Shown: positions 1-11,560, counted from the stretch's first letter. The stretch: DNA of 64,000 bases from Ischnura elegans (GCF_921293095.1 NC_060258.1:5456001-5520000); one strand, 5' to 3'. Numbers and translations: made by a program. The notes: a model not told the origin generated them from the letters alone.

Positions 1-56
1 TTTCGCATAAATTAGCACTTTAACTTTCAATATCAGAATTTGAAAGAGCTTTTCCT

Positions 57-1208
57 TTATTTACCTCGCGGCGTCGGAGGTGGCTGAAAAATATCCGGAG
101 TCGCGGGAAGACTCAACTCCTCCGACTCAAAGAAAATTATGAGGTCATAAATGTATCCCTAACAAGATAAAGAAACCCAAAGTCAAATTTTTGCTTATAC
201 TGGTTCGGGAATATGAAAAGTGGAATTTGGATGATTTCCATGATATGCAATAGGTATTTTTCTAGTCTATCAAATATAAATTTAACATTAACTCACAGAT
301 TCTCCGACATCTGCCTCCTGTCCGGGAACCTCGACTCTGTCCTAAGATATAGATGAAGAATGAACTAAGGCATTTGCAACGGATGTTTGCATGATTTGAA
401 AATGGTGAAGTGGAGTGTACACTGTATACATATAAAAAACCTCTCATATATTTCTATTATCATCCAAGTAATCTGCTCACCACAGGCAACGCTGTCTCCT
501 CCGTAGATTCAGAGTACTGAAAAGGAAAACGTAACGTTACAGGCCGTACATTAAAAAGCTTCATGGGATAAGAGAAGTGTCCTGTATACTATAAAAAGTG
601 TAAATAACTCATTGACTCACATCCGGAATATTTTCAGCTTCCGTCTGGAGGAGAGCTGACGGAGGCGAAATTCCCACTTCCTCCCTTCTTCCGATGTCAG
701 CGTTCTAAAAAAGAAAACATAATGTCAATGGGGATATCGTTAACAATTTTCCACTACCGAAAACGACGAAGAATATTTATGAAAAAATAGTATATATCAT
801 GTCTCCATGGAGGACGACCCGTCACTTACTCCGTCAAAAACCTTATCCTCCTCCACCCTGCATGCCTCCGGGAGGGATATCCCCGATGGGATTACTTCCA
901 CCCCGAGGCATGCGAGGCTCTCCCTCATTTCTTGTGGGGAGTCCCTCCACAGGGCCCCAAAAGATCTCAACACACAGTGCTCCGGGTACCCATAAGTGCC
1001 GCTTGCCACCAGCCTGGTGATACCCCGGGAGCACTTGTCGACCACGTCCCTGCCATATCTCTGAAATATGGCAGGGTGAACTTTTGCGATGTGGCGGGAT
1101 AATTGCGAAGTAAATCTCTTTCCACATATCGGGCACGGCTTGGGCGTGCCACTGCCCTTTTTTCTCGTTACCATCTTCCATATTACGGTTTTGTTATTTT
1201 CCATGTTT
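57..1208 (-). CDS. unit 1 finger gene, five exons
   Basis: Function unknown. Exons in minus-strand order: 1208-830, 704-621, 516-481, 341-297, 125-57. Exon 1 follows an acceptor (TTTTTAG) and has an ATG four bases in. It encodes a short C2H2-like finger (C-x2-C-x10-H-x4-H) and then a conserved block (YGR, CSRG-T, FG--W-DSP, ESLACLGVEVIPSGISLPE). The next exons are in phase 0 with GTAAGT, GTGAGT, GTGAGC and GTGAGT donors and carry many acidic and proline residues. The last exon ends PTPRGK-stop, and its AATAAA overlaps the stop. The 10-residue finger loop is shorter than the classical 12. A nucleic-acid-binding role is inferred only from the finger. An upstream exon may exist. Confidence 0.6.
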
Positions 1209-1349
1209 CTAAAAATAGAAGAATATTTATTTAAATAGACACGAACGTTTGCAAAGGAAAAGCAAAAACTACAGCCTGCCTACCCGGAAATAACATTATA
1301 TATTTTACTATGTCTATTTGAAAGAAAACCGGTGTTCGCAGAAATGGTA

Positions 1350-1701
1350 TTAATACAAAGTTAATAACCAAAAATTGTTAGGGATTACTTCAACCCCGAG
1401 GAATGCGAGGCTCTCCCGCATTTCCTCTGAGGAGTCCCTCCATGTTTCACCGAATAAATTCAATATGAAGGGCTCCGGATACCTGGTTATGCCTTTTGCA
1501 ACCAGGCCCGTTACTCCCCGGGAGCATTTGGCTATCACTTCCCTTCCATATTTGTGGTATATTGAAGGGTGAACCAACTTGATGTGGCGGGCTAATTGGT
1601 TTGAATACCTTTTGCCACATATAGGGCAGGGTTTAGGTGTTCCCCTGCCCTTAGTTCTCGACACCATCTTCCAATTTATTTTTTTATTCATTTCCATATA
1701 T
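1350..1701 (-). pseudogene. truncated second finger exon, unit 1
   Basis: This is a second, diverged copy of the finger exon, lying just 5' of the unit 1 gene on the minus strand. It keeps an acceptor and ATG, the C-x2-C-x10-H-x4-H finger and the CSRGVTGLVAKG block. It then stops being homologous right after VEVIP and reads into a short tail and a stop. The missing part includes the conserved donor, so it probably cannot splice like the complete exon. The same truncated copy recurs in units 2 and 3, so the truncation predates the tandem duplication. It could still act as a short stand-alone open frame of about 115 residues. Confidence 0.6.
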
Positions 1702-1859
1702 CTAAAAAAAGAAGAATATTTATTTATATAGACACGAACGTTAGCAAAGGCGAAGCAAAAACTACAGCCTGCCTCCCTGAAAATAACATTATTTAATTTA
1801 CTAAGTCTATTTGAAAGAAAACGTGTGTTCGTAGAAATGGAATTAATAAAAAGTAAATA

Positions 1860-2559
1860 ACCAAATATAAATTTTTACATATGAGTGATGGTAGGTCAAA
1901 CGTGTGAGATTAATAGCGTTAATCTATCCTATTTTGAGCTTAAATTTCTCAAAATTTGTTAAAGATTCGACAATGACCTTCAGTATATCATATAAGAATT
2001 TGTATTCTATGGCATATTAAGATTCGTATTTTTCTTTCCATTTGCTTTTTGTTTCAATGCATTTTAAGACCAATAGGGCCTTTATATTCTAATTTGGGAC
2101 ACCTTTATTACTTGAGCCACTGGAGGTCCGAATTAAAATTTTGAAAATACTTACTTATAAATCGAATGAATTGTATACTCTCATTGGTAATAAAAATGTA
2201 TCGAATATATATGCATATATATTTTTTTATTTAAAAAATAGAGACACTCTATAAATATTTTAAATACAATTTATAAATACAATAACTATTTTAAAAATGC
2301 AGAGATAAACTACACTTAATATTTTTAAAAAATACACAGATAAAATACAATAAATATTTAAAAAACACAGATATTAAATGTAATAAATATTTTTTAAAAT
2401 ACAGACATTATATGCAGTAAATATTTAAAAAACACATATTAAATAAGAAAAATATTTAAAAAATACAATTCTAAAAATTATGTGAATTCCTTTATAAAAT
2501 TCATAGAAAATTAATCTGGGAAATGTCCTTCCTGAAATTAAGAAAAACCTAGGTAATAA
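1860..2559. repeat. AT-rich unit tail with degenerate minirepeat
   Basis: No gene seen. From about 2220 to 2480 the sequence is a degenerate minirepeat built on words such as ACAATAAATATTTAAAAAAC followed by ACAGAT. Homologous tails lie at about 4690-4930 and 7150-7390, and a remnant lies just before 11035. The segment 1870-2090 matches the open 76-codon frame of unit 2, but here the frame is broken by a stop. Confidence 0.7.
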
Positions 2560-2615
2560 TTTCGCATAAATTAGCACTTTAACTTTCAATATCAGAATTT
2601 GAAACAGTTTTTCCT

Positions 2616-3628
2616 TTACTTACCTCGCGGCGACGGAGGTGGCTGAAAAATATCCGGAGTCGCGGGAAGACTCAACTCCTCCGACTCAAAGAAAATTATG
2701 AGGTCATTTATGTTCACAGATTCTCCACCATCTGCCTCCTGTGCGGGAACCTCGACTCTGTCCTAAGATATAGATGAAGAATGAACTTAGACATTTGCAA
2801 CGGATGTTTGTATGATTTGAAAATGGTGAAGTGGAGTGCAAACTGTATACATATAAAAAAACCTCTCATATATTTCTATTTTCATCCAAGTACTCTACTC
2901 ACCTCAAGCAACGCTGTCTCCTCCGTAGCTTCAGAGTTCTGAAAAGGAAAACGTAACGTTACAGGGCGTACAGTAAAAAGCTTCATGGGATATGAGAAGT
3001 GTCATGTATACTATAAAAAGTGTAAATAACTCATTCACTCACATCCGGAATATTTTCAGCTTCCGTCTGGAGGAGAGCTGACGGAGGCGAAATTCCCACT
3101 TCCTCCCTTCTTCCGAGGTCAGCGTTCTAAGAAAGAAAACAATGTCAATGGGGATATCGTAAACAATTTTCCACTACCGAAAACGAAGAAGAATATTTAT
3201 GGAAAAATGGAAAGTATCATGTCTCCATGGAGGACGACCCGTCACTTACTCCGTCAAAATCCCTCTCCACCTCCACCCGGCATGACTCCGGGAGGGATAT
3301 CCCCGAAGGGATTACTTCCACCCCGACGCATGCGAGGCTCTCCCTCATTTCTTGTGGGGAGTCCTTCCACAGGGCCCCAAAAGATCTTAAAACATAGTGC
3401 TCCGGATACCTATAGGTTCCGTTCGCCACCAGGCTGGTGATACCCCGGGAGAACTTCTGGATAACATCCCTGCCATATCTCTGAAATATGGCAGGGTGAA
3501 CATTTTTGATATGGCGGGATAATTGCGTGGAAAATCTGTTACCACAAATCGGGCACGGCTTGAGCGTTCCCCTGCCCTTTTTTCTCATAACCATCTTCCA
3601 TATTACGGTTTCGTTATTTTCCATGTTT
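2616..3628 (-). CDS. unit 2 finger gene, intact copy
   Basis: This is the only array copy I could read from start to stop without a break. Exons: 3628-3250, 3126-3043, 2938-2903 and a fused last exon 2762-2616. The protein is about 214 residues: finger (C-x2-C-x10-H-x4-H near residues 22-41), the CSRGIT to PSGISLPE block, then an acidic and proline-rich tail ending PPPSPRGK. Compared with units 1 and 4, the intron before the last exon has shrunk from 171 to 33 nt. Its donor reads GTGAAC, and the remaining 33 nt stay open (VNINDLIIFFE). It is therefore probably translated rather than spliced. Function is unknown; DNA or RNA binding is only an inference from the finger. Confidence 0.65.
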
Positions 3629-3803
3629 CTAAAAATAGAAGAATATTTATTTAAATAGACACGAACGTTTGCAAAGGAAAAGCAAAAACTACAGCCCGCC
3701 TAACCGAAAACAACATTATTTAATAATTATATATATATAATAACATATATTATATAATTTACTAAGTGTATTTGAAAGAAAACGTGTGTTCGCAGAAATG
3801 GTA

Positions 3804-4153
3804 TTAATAAAATGTTAATAACCAAAAATTATTAGGGATTACTTCAACCCCGAGGCATGCAAAGCTCTCCCGCATTTCCTCTGGGGAGTCCCTCCATGTT
3901 TCACCGAATAAATTCAATATGAAGGGCTCCTGATACCTGGTTATGCCTTTTGCAACCAGGCCCGTTACTCCCCGGGAGCATTTGGCTATCACTTACCTTC
4001 CATATTTGTGGCATATTGAAGGGTGAACCAACTTGATGTGGCGGGCAAATTGGTTTGAATACCTTTTGCCACATATAGGGCAGGGTTTAGGTGTTCCCCT
4101 GCCCTTAGTTTTTGACACCATCTTCCAATTTTTTTTTATTCATTTCCATATAT
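3804..4153 (-). pseudogene. truncated second finger exon, unit 2
   Basis: This is the unit 2 counterpart of the truncated copy at 1350-1701. It has the same truncation after VEVIP. A GAA-to-TAA change just after the YGR motif also stops the frame after the finger. The A-run near the expected start differs in length between copies, which shifts the upstream frame. Treated as dead. Confidence 0.6.
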
Positions 4154-4294
4154 CTAAAAATAGAAGAATATTTATTTATAAAGACACGAACGTTAGCAAA
4201 GGAGAAGCAAAAAGTACAGCCTGCCTCCCCGAAAATAACATTATATAATTTACTAAGTCTATTTGAAAGAAAACGTGTGTTCGTAGAAATGGAA

Positions 4295-4525
4295 TTAATA
4301 AAAAGTAAATAACCAAATATAAATTTTTACATATGAGTGATGGTAGGTCAAACGTGTGAGATTAAAAGCGTTGATCTGACCTATTTTGAGCTTAAATTTC
4401 TCAAAATTTGTTAAAGATTCGACAATGACCTTCAGTATATCACATAAGAGTTTGTATTCTTTGGCACATAAAGATTCGTATTTTTCTTTCCAATTGCTTT
4501 TTGTTTCAACGCATTTTAAGACCAA
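4295..4525 (-). other. 76-codon open frame, unit 2 only
   Basis: An open frame lies in the otherwise noncoding tail. It encodes a lysine- and leucine-rich, probably helical peptide (WKEKYESLCAKEYKLL near the start). The homologous DNA in units 1 and 3 has a TAA at the YES-stop position, so the frame is open only here. It may be the relic of an ancestral exon or chance. No acceptable splice pair was recognised. Confidence 0.25.
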
Positions 4526-4689
4526 TAGGGCCTTTATATTCTAATTTGGGACACCTTTATTTCTTGAGCCACTGGAGATCCGAATTAAAATTTTGAAAAT
4601 ACGTACTTATAAATCGAATGAATTGTATACTCTCATTGGTAATAAAAATGTATCGAATATATATGCATGTATATTTCTTTATTTAAAAA

Positions 4690-4990
4690 ATAGAGACACT
4701 CTATAAATATTATAAATGCAATTTATAAATACAATAAATATTTTAAAAATGCAGAGATAAACGACACTTAATATTTTAAAAAAATACACAGATAAAATGC
4801 AATAAATATTTAAAAAACACAGATTTTAAATGTTATAAATATTACTTAAAATACAGGTAATATATGCAATAAATATTTAAAAAACACTGATATCAAACAA
4901 GATAAATATAAAAAAATACAATTCTAAAATATATGTGAATTCCTTTATAAAATTCATTGAAAATTAATCTGGGAAATGTCCTTCCTGAAA
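4690..4990. repeat. AT-rich minirepeat, unit 2 tail
   Basis: Homologous to the minirepeat of unit 1. It is built from degenerate ATAAATATTTAAAAAACAC words with small indels relative to the other units. Nothing coding was seen. Confidence 0.65.
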
Positions 4991-5068
4991 TTAAGAAAAA
5001 CCTAGGTAATAATTTCGCATAAATTAGCACTTTAACTTTCAATATCAGAATTTGAAACAGTTTTTCCT

Positions 5069-6080
5069 TTACTTACCTCGCGGCGACGGAGGTGGCTGAA
5101 AAATATCCGGAGTCGCGGGAAGACTCAACTCCTCCGACTCAAAGAAAATTATGAGGTCATTTATGTTCACAGATTCTCCACCATCTGCCTCCTGTGCGGG
5201 AACCTCGACTCTGTCCTAAGATATAGATGAAGAATGAACTTAGACATTTGCAACGGATGTTTGTATGATTTGAAAATGGTGAAGTGGAGTGCAAACTGTA
5301 TACATATAAAAAACCTCTCATATATTTCTATTTTCATCCAAGTACTCTACTCACCTCAAGCAACGCTGTCTCCTACGTAGCTTCAGAGTTCTGAAAAGGA
5401 AAACGTAACGTTACAGGGCGTACAGTAAAAAGCTTCATGGGATATGAGAAGTGTCATGTATACTATAAAAAGTGTAAATAACTCATTCACTCACATCCGG
5501 AATATTTTCAGCCTCCGTCTGGAGGAGAGCTGACGGAGGCGAAATTCCCACTTCCTCCCTTCTTCCGAGGTCAGCGTTCAAAGAAAGAAAACAATGTCAA
5601 TGGGGATATCGTAAACAATTTTCCACTACCGAAAACGAAGAAGAATATTTATGGAAAAATGGAAAGTGTCATGTCTCCATGGAGGACGACCCGTCACTTA
5701 CTCCGTCAAAATCCCTCTCCACCTCCACCCGGCATGACTCCGGGAGGGATATCCCCGAAGGGATTACTTCCACCCCGAGGCATGCGAGGCTCTCCCTCAT
5801 TTCTTGTGGGGAGTCCTTCCACAGGGCCCCAAAAGATCTTAAAACATAGTGCTCCGGGTACCTATAGGTTCCGTTCGCCACCAGGCTGGTGATACCCCGG
5901 GAGAACTTCTGGATAACATCCCTGCCATATCTCTGAAATATGGCAGGGTGAACATTTTTGATATGGCGGGATAATTGCGTGGAAAATCTGTTACCACAAA
6001 TCGGGCACGGCTTGAGCGTTCCCCTGCCCTTTTTTCTCATAACCATCTTCCATATTACGGTTTCGTTATTTTCCATGTTT
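5069..6080 (-). pseudogene. unit 3 finger gene with stop in third exon
   Basis: Almost identical to unit 2, with the same exon positions (finger exon 6080-5702, later exons about 5580-5497, 5392-5357 and 5216-5069) and the same exonised 33-nt intron remnant. A GAG-to-TAG change at 5373-5375 in the 36-nt exon stops the frame about 42 codons after the finger exon starts its tail. The finger exon itself is open. The protein would lose its acidic, proline-rich end, so this copy is either non-functional or makes a short form. Confidence 0.65.
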
Positions 6081-6255
6081 CTAAAAATAGAAGAATATTT
6101 ATTTAAATAGACACGAACGTTTGCAAAGGAAAAGCAAAAACTACAGCCCGCCTAACCGAAAACAACATTATTTAATAATTATATATATATAATAACATAT
6201 ATTATATAATTTACTAAGTGTATTTGAAAGAAAACGTGTGTTCGCAGAAATGGTA

Positions 6256-6605
6256 TTAATAAAATGTTAATAACCAAAAATTATTAGGGATTACTTCAAC
6301 CCCGAGGCATGCAAAGGTCTCCCGCATTTCCTCTGGGGAGTCCCTCCATGTTTCACCAAATAAATTCAATGTGAAGGGCTCCGGATACCTGGTTATGCCT
6401 TTTGCAACCAGGCCCGTTACTCCCCGGGAGCATTTGGCTATCCCTTCCCTTCCATATTTGTGGCATATTGAAGGGTGAACCAACTTGATGTGGCGGGCCA
6501 ATTGGTTTGAATACCTTTTGCCACATATATGGCAGGGTTTAGGTGTTCCCCTGCCCTTAGTTTTTGACACCATCTTCCAATTTTTTTTTATTCATTTCCA
6601 TATAT
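6256..6605 (-). pseudogene. truncated second finger exon, unit 3
   Basis: Third copy of the truncated finger exon. The finger Cys and His positions are kept, but the first tract reads CHICGKRY instead of CPICGKRY. A nine-A run puts the upstream ATG out of frame, leaving a start at MVSKTKGRG. It ends after VEVIP without the conserved donor. Confidence 0.55.
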
Positions 6606-7149
6606 CTAAAAATAGAAGAATATTTATTTATATAGACACGAACGTTAGCAAAGGAGAAGCAAAAAGTACAGCCTGCCTCCCCGAAAATAACATTATATAA
6701 TTTACTAAGTCTATTTGAAAGAAAACGTGTGTTCGTAGAAATGGAATTAATAAAAAGTAAATAACCAAATATAAATTTTTACATATGAGTGATGGTAGGT
6801 CAAACGTGTGAGATTAATAGCGTTAATCTATCCTATTTTGAGCTTAAATTTCTCAAAATTTGTTAAAGATTCGACAATGACCTTCAGTATATCATATAAG
6901 AATTTGTATTCTATGGCATATTAAGATTCGTATTTTTCTTTCCATTTGCTTTTTGTTTCAATGCATTTTAAGACCAATAGGGCCTTTATATTCTAATTTG
7001 GGACACCTTTATTTCCTGAGCCACTGGAGATCCGAATTAAAATTTTGAAAATACGTACTTATAAATCGAATGAATTGTATACTCTTATTGGTAATAGAAA
7101 TGTTTCGAATATATATGCATATATATTTTTTATTTAAAAACTAGAGACA

Positions 7150-7461
7150 CTATAAATATTTTAAATACAATTTATAAATACAATAACTATTTTAAAAATG
7201 CAGAGATAAACTACACTTAATATTTTTAAAAAATACACAGATAAAATACAATAAATATTTAAGAAACACAGATATTAAATGTAATAAATATTTTTTAAAA
7301 TACAGACATTATATGCAGTAAATATTTAAAAAACACATATTAAATAAGAAAAATATTTAAAAAATACAATTCTAAAAATTATGTGAATTCCTTTATAAAA
7401 TTCATAAAAAATTAATCTGGGAAATGTCCTTTCCTGAAATTAAGAAAAAACTAGGTAATAA
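7150..7461. repeat. AT-rich minirepeat, unit 3 tail
   Basis: Homologous to 2220-2559. It resembles unit 1 more than unit 2 in indel pattern (for example the shared CAATAACTATTTTAAAAATG stretch). This suggests unequal exchange or gene conversion between units. Confidence 0.65.
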
Positions 7462-7517
7462 TTTCGCATAAATTAGCACTTTAACTTTCAATATCAGAAT
7501 TTGAAACAGTTTTTCCT

Positions 7518-8667
7518 TTACTTTCCTCGCTGCGTCGGAGGTGGCTGAAAAATATCCGGAGTCGCGGGAAGACTCAACTCCTCCGACTCAAAGAAAATTT
7601 CGAGGTCATTAATGTATCCCTAACAAGATAAAGAAACAAAGTCAAATTTTTGCTTATACTGGTTCGGGAATATGAAAAGTGGAATTTGGATGATTTCCAT
7701 GATATGCAATAGGTATTTTTCTAGTCTATCAAATATAAATTTAACATTAACTCACAGATTCTCCGACATCTGCCTCCTGTCCGGGAACCTCGACTCTGTC
7801 CTAAGATATAGATGAAGAATGAACTTAGGCATTTGCAACGGATGTTTGTATGATTTGAAAATGAAGTGGAGTGCAAACTGTATACATATAAAAAAAACTT
7901 CTCATATATTTCTATTTTCATCCAAGTACTCTACTCACCACAGGCAACGCTGTCTCCTCCGCAGCTTCATAGTTCTGAAAAGGGAAACGTAACGTTACAG
8001 GGCGTACAGTAAAAAGCTTCATGGGATATGAGAAGTGTCCTGTATACTATAAAAAGTGTAAATAACTCATTGAATCACATCTGGAATATTTTCAGCTTCC
8101 GTGTGGAGGAGAGCTGACGGAGGCGAAATTCCCACTTCCTCCCTTCTTCCGATGTCAGCGTTCTAAAAAAGAAAACTATAATGTCAATGGGAATATCGTA
8201 AACAATTTTCCACTACCGAAAACGACGAAGAATATTTATAAAAAAAATGGAAAATATTATGTCTCCATGGAGGACGACCCGTCACTTACCCCGTCAAAAT
8301 CCCTCTCCACCTCCACCCCGCATGCCTCCGGGAGGGATATTCCCGAAGTGATCACTTCAACCCCGAGGCATGCGAGGCTCTCCCGAACTTCCTCTGGGGA
8401 GTCCCTCCATGCTTGACCGAATGCACTCAAGATGAAGGGCTCCGGATACCTGTTTACACCTTTCGAAACCTGGCTGGTTACTCCCCGGGAGCATTTGGCT
8501 ATCACTTCCCTTCCATATTTGTGGTATATTGAAGGGTGAACTAACTTGATGTGGCGGGCCAATTGGTTTGAATACCTTTTGCCACATATAGGGCAGGGTT
8601 TAGGTGTTCCCCTGCCCTTAGTTTTCGACACCATCTTCCAATTTATTTTTTATTCATTTCCTTATAT
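7518..8667 (-). CDS. unit 4 finger gene, hybrid finger exon
   Basis: Exons: 8667-8290, 8162-8079, 7974-7939, 7800-7756, 7586-7518. The finger exon begins like the truncated copies (MVSKTKGRG, CPICGKRYSNQL) but runs on through ITSGISLPEACG to the conserved donor. It probably represents the parental full-length form of the truncated copies, or a recombinant. The usual ATG is lost and an A-run is one base short, so translation would start at MVSKTKGRG. The donor after the 84-nt exon is a weaker GTGATT. In the last exon the GT after CGAG is GA, yet the RGK-stop is kept. This argues that this exon is terminal in all units. Confidence 0.5.
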
Positions 8668-8846
8668 CTAAAAATAGAAGAATATTTATTTAAATAGACA
8701 CGAACGTTTGCAAAGGAAAAGCAAAAACTACAGCCTGCCTCCCTGGAATTAACAATTTATAACAAAATAAGCTTATTGGAAAGAAAATATGTGTTCGTAG
8801 AGAAAGATCTCAAACATAGTAAATAACCCGTAGACTCGTCGCTTAC

Positions 8847-9099
8847 CTCCTCTTCATTTCTGTCGTCATCCACCCCGCATTCCTCCTCGAGGGATAACCC
8901 CGAAGAGATTACCTCTATCCCGAGGCATGCAAGGCTTCTTGACATCTCCACTGGGGAGTTCTTCAACTGATCCCTAAATAAATTGAGAATAAAATGCTCC
9001 GGGTACATATACACCCCCTTCCCACTCAAAGAGGTGACGGCCCTGCTACATCTCTCCACGGTTTCTCTTCCGTGTTTCTCAAACACGGAACGGTGAACT
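8847..9099 (-). pseudogene. diverged finger-family exon without its finger
   Basis: An exon-like frame between a possible acceptor (AAATTCAG) and a donor (GTAAGC). It keeps the post-finger block of the family (HGRETVERCSRAVTSL, MYPEHFILNLF, SLACLGIEVISSG) and an acidic end. The two finger cysteines and first histidine are absent; only the RVH at the finger's end remains. It is either a fingerless paralog or a 5'-truncated relic. No upstream exon supplying the finger was found. Confidence 0.4.
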
Positions 9100-9360
9100 C
9101 TGAATTTCAAAGGTATAAAGATAATAGATAAAAACATCAATGCATAATTTACTAATCAATGTGGAGGATATAACTTAAATTACGCATAAAATGTGAGCAT
9201 ATGTTTGCAATTAAGGCAAGAACATCAAAAAGCATGTTTAAACATCCACCATTTGCTTAAAAATATTTAAATATGTCAGTGTAATTTCTCTTGAGGTTTG
9301 CAGGTAATACCTCCCGTATCTCATTCATAGCCCTTGAGGGTGGAAAAGGCAAGGTACCTG

Positions 9361-10631
9361 GTATATCGAACTTTGTGCTGGCAACGGTAGATCCAATTCT
9401 CAGTACTGGCAGGAGGTCAATGAAAGATTCCTATGAAAGAAAAAGAATCCCATAATCATAAATTGTAAATAACGGTTCAAGACAGTTAAAAAAGTATCAC
9501 AATAGGTGACAAGTTTGATTGACTCACAGAGGTATTTAACTGAGACTCCAAGTAATCACCTCTTGTTTCTTCCTCAGTTTCACTATCTCCGTGTCTTTAA
9601 ATATGAAAGAAGCATAATGAGAGAAATTTCCAACATATGTATGTACGAAGATAATACAAAGTTGGATAAAACCTGGGAACAAAATTTGAAACCCGTCCAC
9701 CAAAGATGTCTCAGCATCCTAGAATTGTGAAAATAAAATTGTCGGGGATGAACTATGTTTCCGCATAAGGAAACTGGTGAATTTGAGTGATAAGCATGGA
9801 ATAAAATAAGTATCCCTCTAGTCCTATTATCAAGTGAGAATAAATGGTTGACTCACGTAAATAGGGCATTTTGCGTCCATCTCCCCGTCCAAAACAACTG
9901 GTGTGTCCTCCATTCCAACCGAATGCGTTTCCCTATACTTTATAAAAAAAAAGAAACTAGACAGTTTTAACTAGTGTTTTTTCAAATGATAAATGAAGAA
10001 GTTCAATGAAATCGAAGCACTTATTAACAACTCTCCTCTTCGATTTCTACTGTACACCTGTCTTTAACTCACCCGAGGCAATGGCGATGGTGTGGGGATC
10101 CCTTCTTCCTCGATATCTCGGCGCCCTAAAAAAGTAAAGTATGACATTTCCTGCGATAACGAACAACTCTCATTTGAAAATTACAATAGAAATCCATGAT
10201 AAGGTGTTCTTAAGTCGCCCTATGTCTTGTCACTTGCCTTTTCGAATGTGCCACAGGCTGCATCCAGAGTGGTGCCTTATGGGGTGACTCCGACCCCTAA
10301 ACTTATATCAATTCATCCTTTTTTGTGTCCAATTATCCCGAACATTTTCAGGATAAAATGCTCTGGATATCTAGATATACCCTTGCCAAATAGTAATGGT
10401 ACGGCCCTTGTGCATGCTTCGACCCTTTTCTCCCCTAGGGGTTTTGGCTCTTGCTTGTGGACATTTTTAAATGCCTCATTGGTGGTCATTTTTGTCCTTC
10501 CCCGTATACGAGGTTCATTCAGGTTCTATGGCTGCCAATATTTTTTCTCCAGACTGGAAACAAATAGAAATATGTCTATTGTTTTTCTAAGGAGTCCACA
10601 CTTTTTGTCAATACCTGAAAGAGATGGCTGA
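9361..10631 (-). pseudogene. old diverged copy of the finger gene
   Basis: Exon-by-exon homology to the array genes survives in the same order. About 10500-10330 has a finger-exon remnant (ISRYPEHFILKMFG) ending in a stop and lacking the finger. 10125-10074 reads RRDIEEEGIPTPSPLPR with AG and GTGAGT borders. 9936-9856 and 9592-9528 are short acidic exons with GTGAGT donors. 9431-9361 resembles the last exon. Several small exons remain open although the finger exon is dead. Boundaries are approximate. Confidence 0.4.
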
Positions 10632-10639
10632 ACTGTAAG

Positions 10640-11035
10640 ACAAGTCTTTCGGCAGCATCTAGAATGAAAAATGTTATAGATACTGGAAATGACGGCGTTT
10701 TTCTCACACGAACTGCGTGCTATCATTCTTTTCTGCACTCGGGTGGTGTGACATCGATTGAAGTTCATAGACAACTGAAGGAGATATTTGATGGTACGGT
10801 AATGGATATGTCAAAATAGCGTCAATGGGTGCTATAATTTAATGAAGGTAGAACATCGAGTGACAACAAACCAGAACAATGAAGGCAATTTTCCAGTGGT
10901 CAAAACAGACTTCAAAAGAAGCCTTCGCCTCGGCCATGGAACCTCGGTGTCGACATTGTAAAAAACGTGTACATCTGCGAGATTAAATACAATAAATATT
11001 AAAAAAAAATACAATGATAAATTTAATTATTATTG
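10640..11035. other. spacer, no gene recognised
   Basis: Nothing supported is seen here. The last 50 bases match the AT-rich minirepeat of the array units. This places the following Penelope-like and R2-like sequences inside an array tail. Confidence 0.4.
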
Positions 11036-11560
11036 AAGAAATTCTTCTCTGGTTTTCCACCGGTTGAGGCTTTGCATGGCCGACGTTTCGAGGCTCGACT
11101 CGAGCATCGTCATCAGGGTAGTTGAATGTCGGACTGAGGGTTTTATTCTCTTATGAACCCTGCTTGGAGGTCACGTTACACGTGATTGGTTGAGGACTGG
11201 TCTCTTGGCAGCCAATCCGTTGATCCTTTTGCTTTTTAGATCTGCAAAAAGGGGTTTCCAGGTGTTGCTGATGGCATAGCCTGCGTCACGGTTGAATTTT
11301 TTATGGTAAAGTCGAATTTCTATGGCCTCCTTTACGACTCTATCCCAGTATTTGGTGGAACGCGTCAGGATCTTGGCATCATCAAACTGGATGACGTGGG
11401 CGTGTTGTGTGCTGTGTTCAGCTATGGCCGATTTCTCCGGTTGTCCCAACCTTAGGTCCCGCTTATGCTCCTTCAGCCACTTTTCGATGGTTCGTCCAGT
11501 TTCCCCAATATAGGCTTCGCTTCGACTGTAGCAAGAATGTTTGTCCTCTCCTTCCCGTCA
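11036..11560 (-). mobile_element. Penelope-like element 3' fragment
   Basis: The minus-strand translation gives the GIY-YIG endonuclease signature region (AYIGETGRTI then KEHKRDL) followed by the typical Penelope C-terminus (SAIAEH, FDDAKIL, YWDRVVKEAIEI, FNRDAGY). The open part ends at 11171. Downstream is the terminal-repeat-like segment with a hammerhead-like core. The reverse transcriptase half is missing, so the copy is 5'-truncated. It abuts the end of an R2-like open frame at about 11556. Penelope elements are reverse-transcriptase retroelements related to telomerase. Confidence 0.8.
11070..11125 (-). ncRNA. hammerhead-ribozyme-like motif of Penelope element
   Basis: On the minus strand, CTGATGA (11116-11110) is followed by a stem-loop of about 21 nt (with one mismatch) closing on GAAAC (11089-11085). 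This is the conserved core arrangement of a hammerhead ribozyme with stem II. Hammerhead motifs are known in the terminal repeats of Penelope-like elements, and the position just 3' of the GIY-YIG frame fits. I could not confirm stems I and III or the cleavage site. Confidence 0.6.

Larger units (their letters stand above)
1..8690. repeat. tandem array of ~2.45-kb gene-bearing units
   Basis: The same opening sequence (TTTCGCATAAATTAGCACTT) recurs at 1, 2560, 5013 and 7462, and in decayed form near 13847. Spacings are 2559, 2453 and 2449 bp. Units 2 and 3 are nearly identical over their length. Units 1 and 4 share a longer intron that units 2 and 3 have lost. Each full unit holds, in plus coordinates, four short exons, a complete finger exon, a truncated finger exon and an AT-rich tail, all coding on the minus strand. 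The window starts at a unit boundary, so the array probably continues to the left. Confidence 0.93.

Noticed and set aside
797-1181. Plus-strand and alternative-frame ORFs over finger exons
   Set aside because: They are shadows of the minus-strand exon, whose splice sites and homology are clear.
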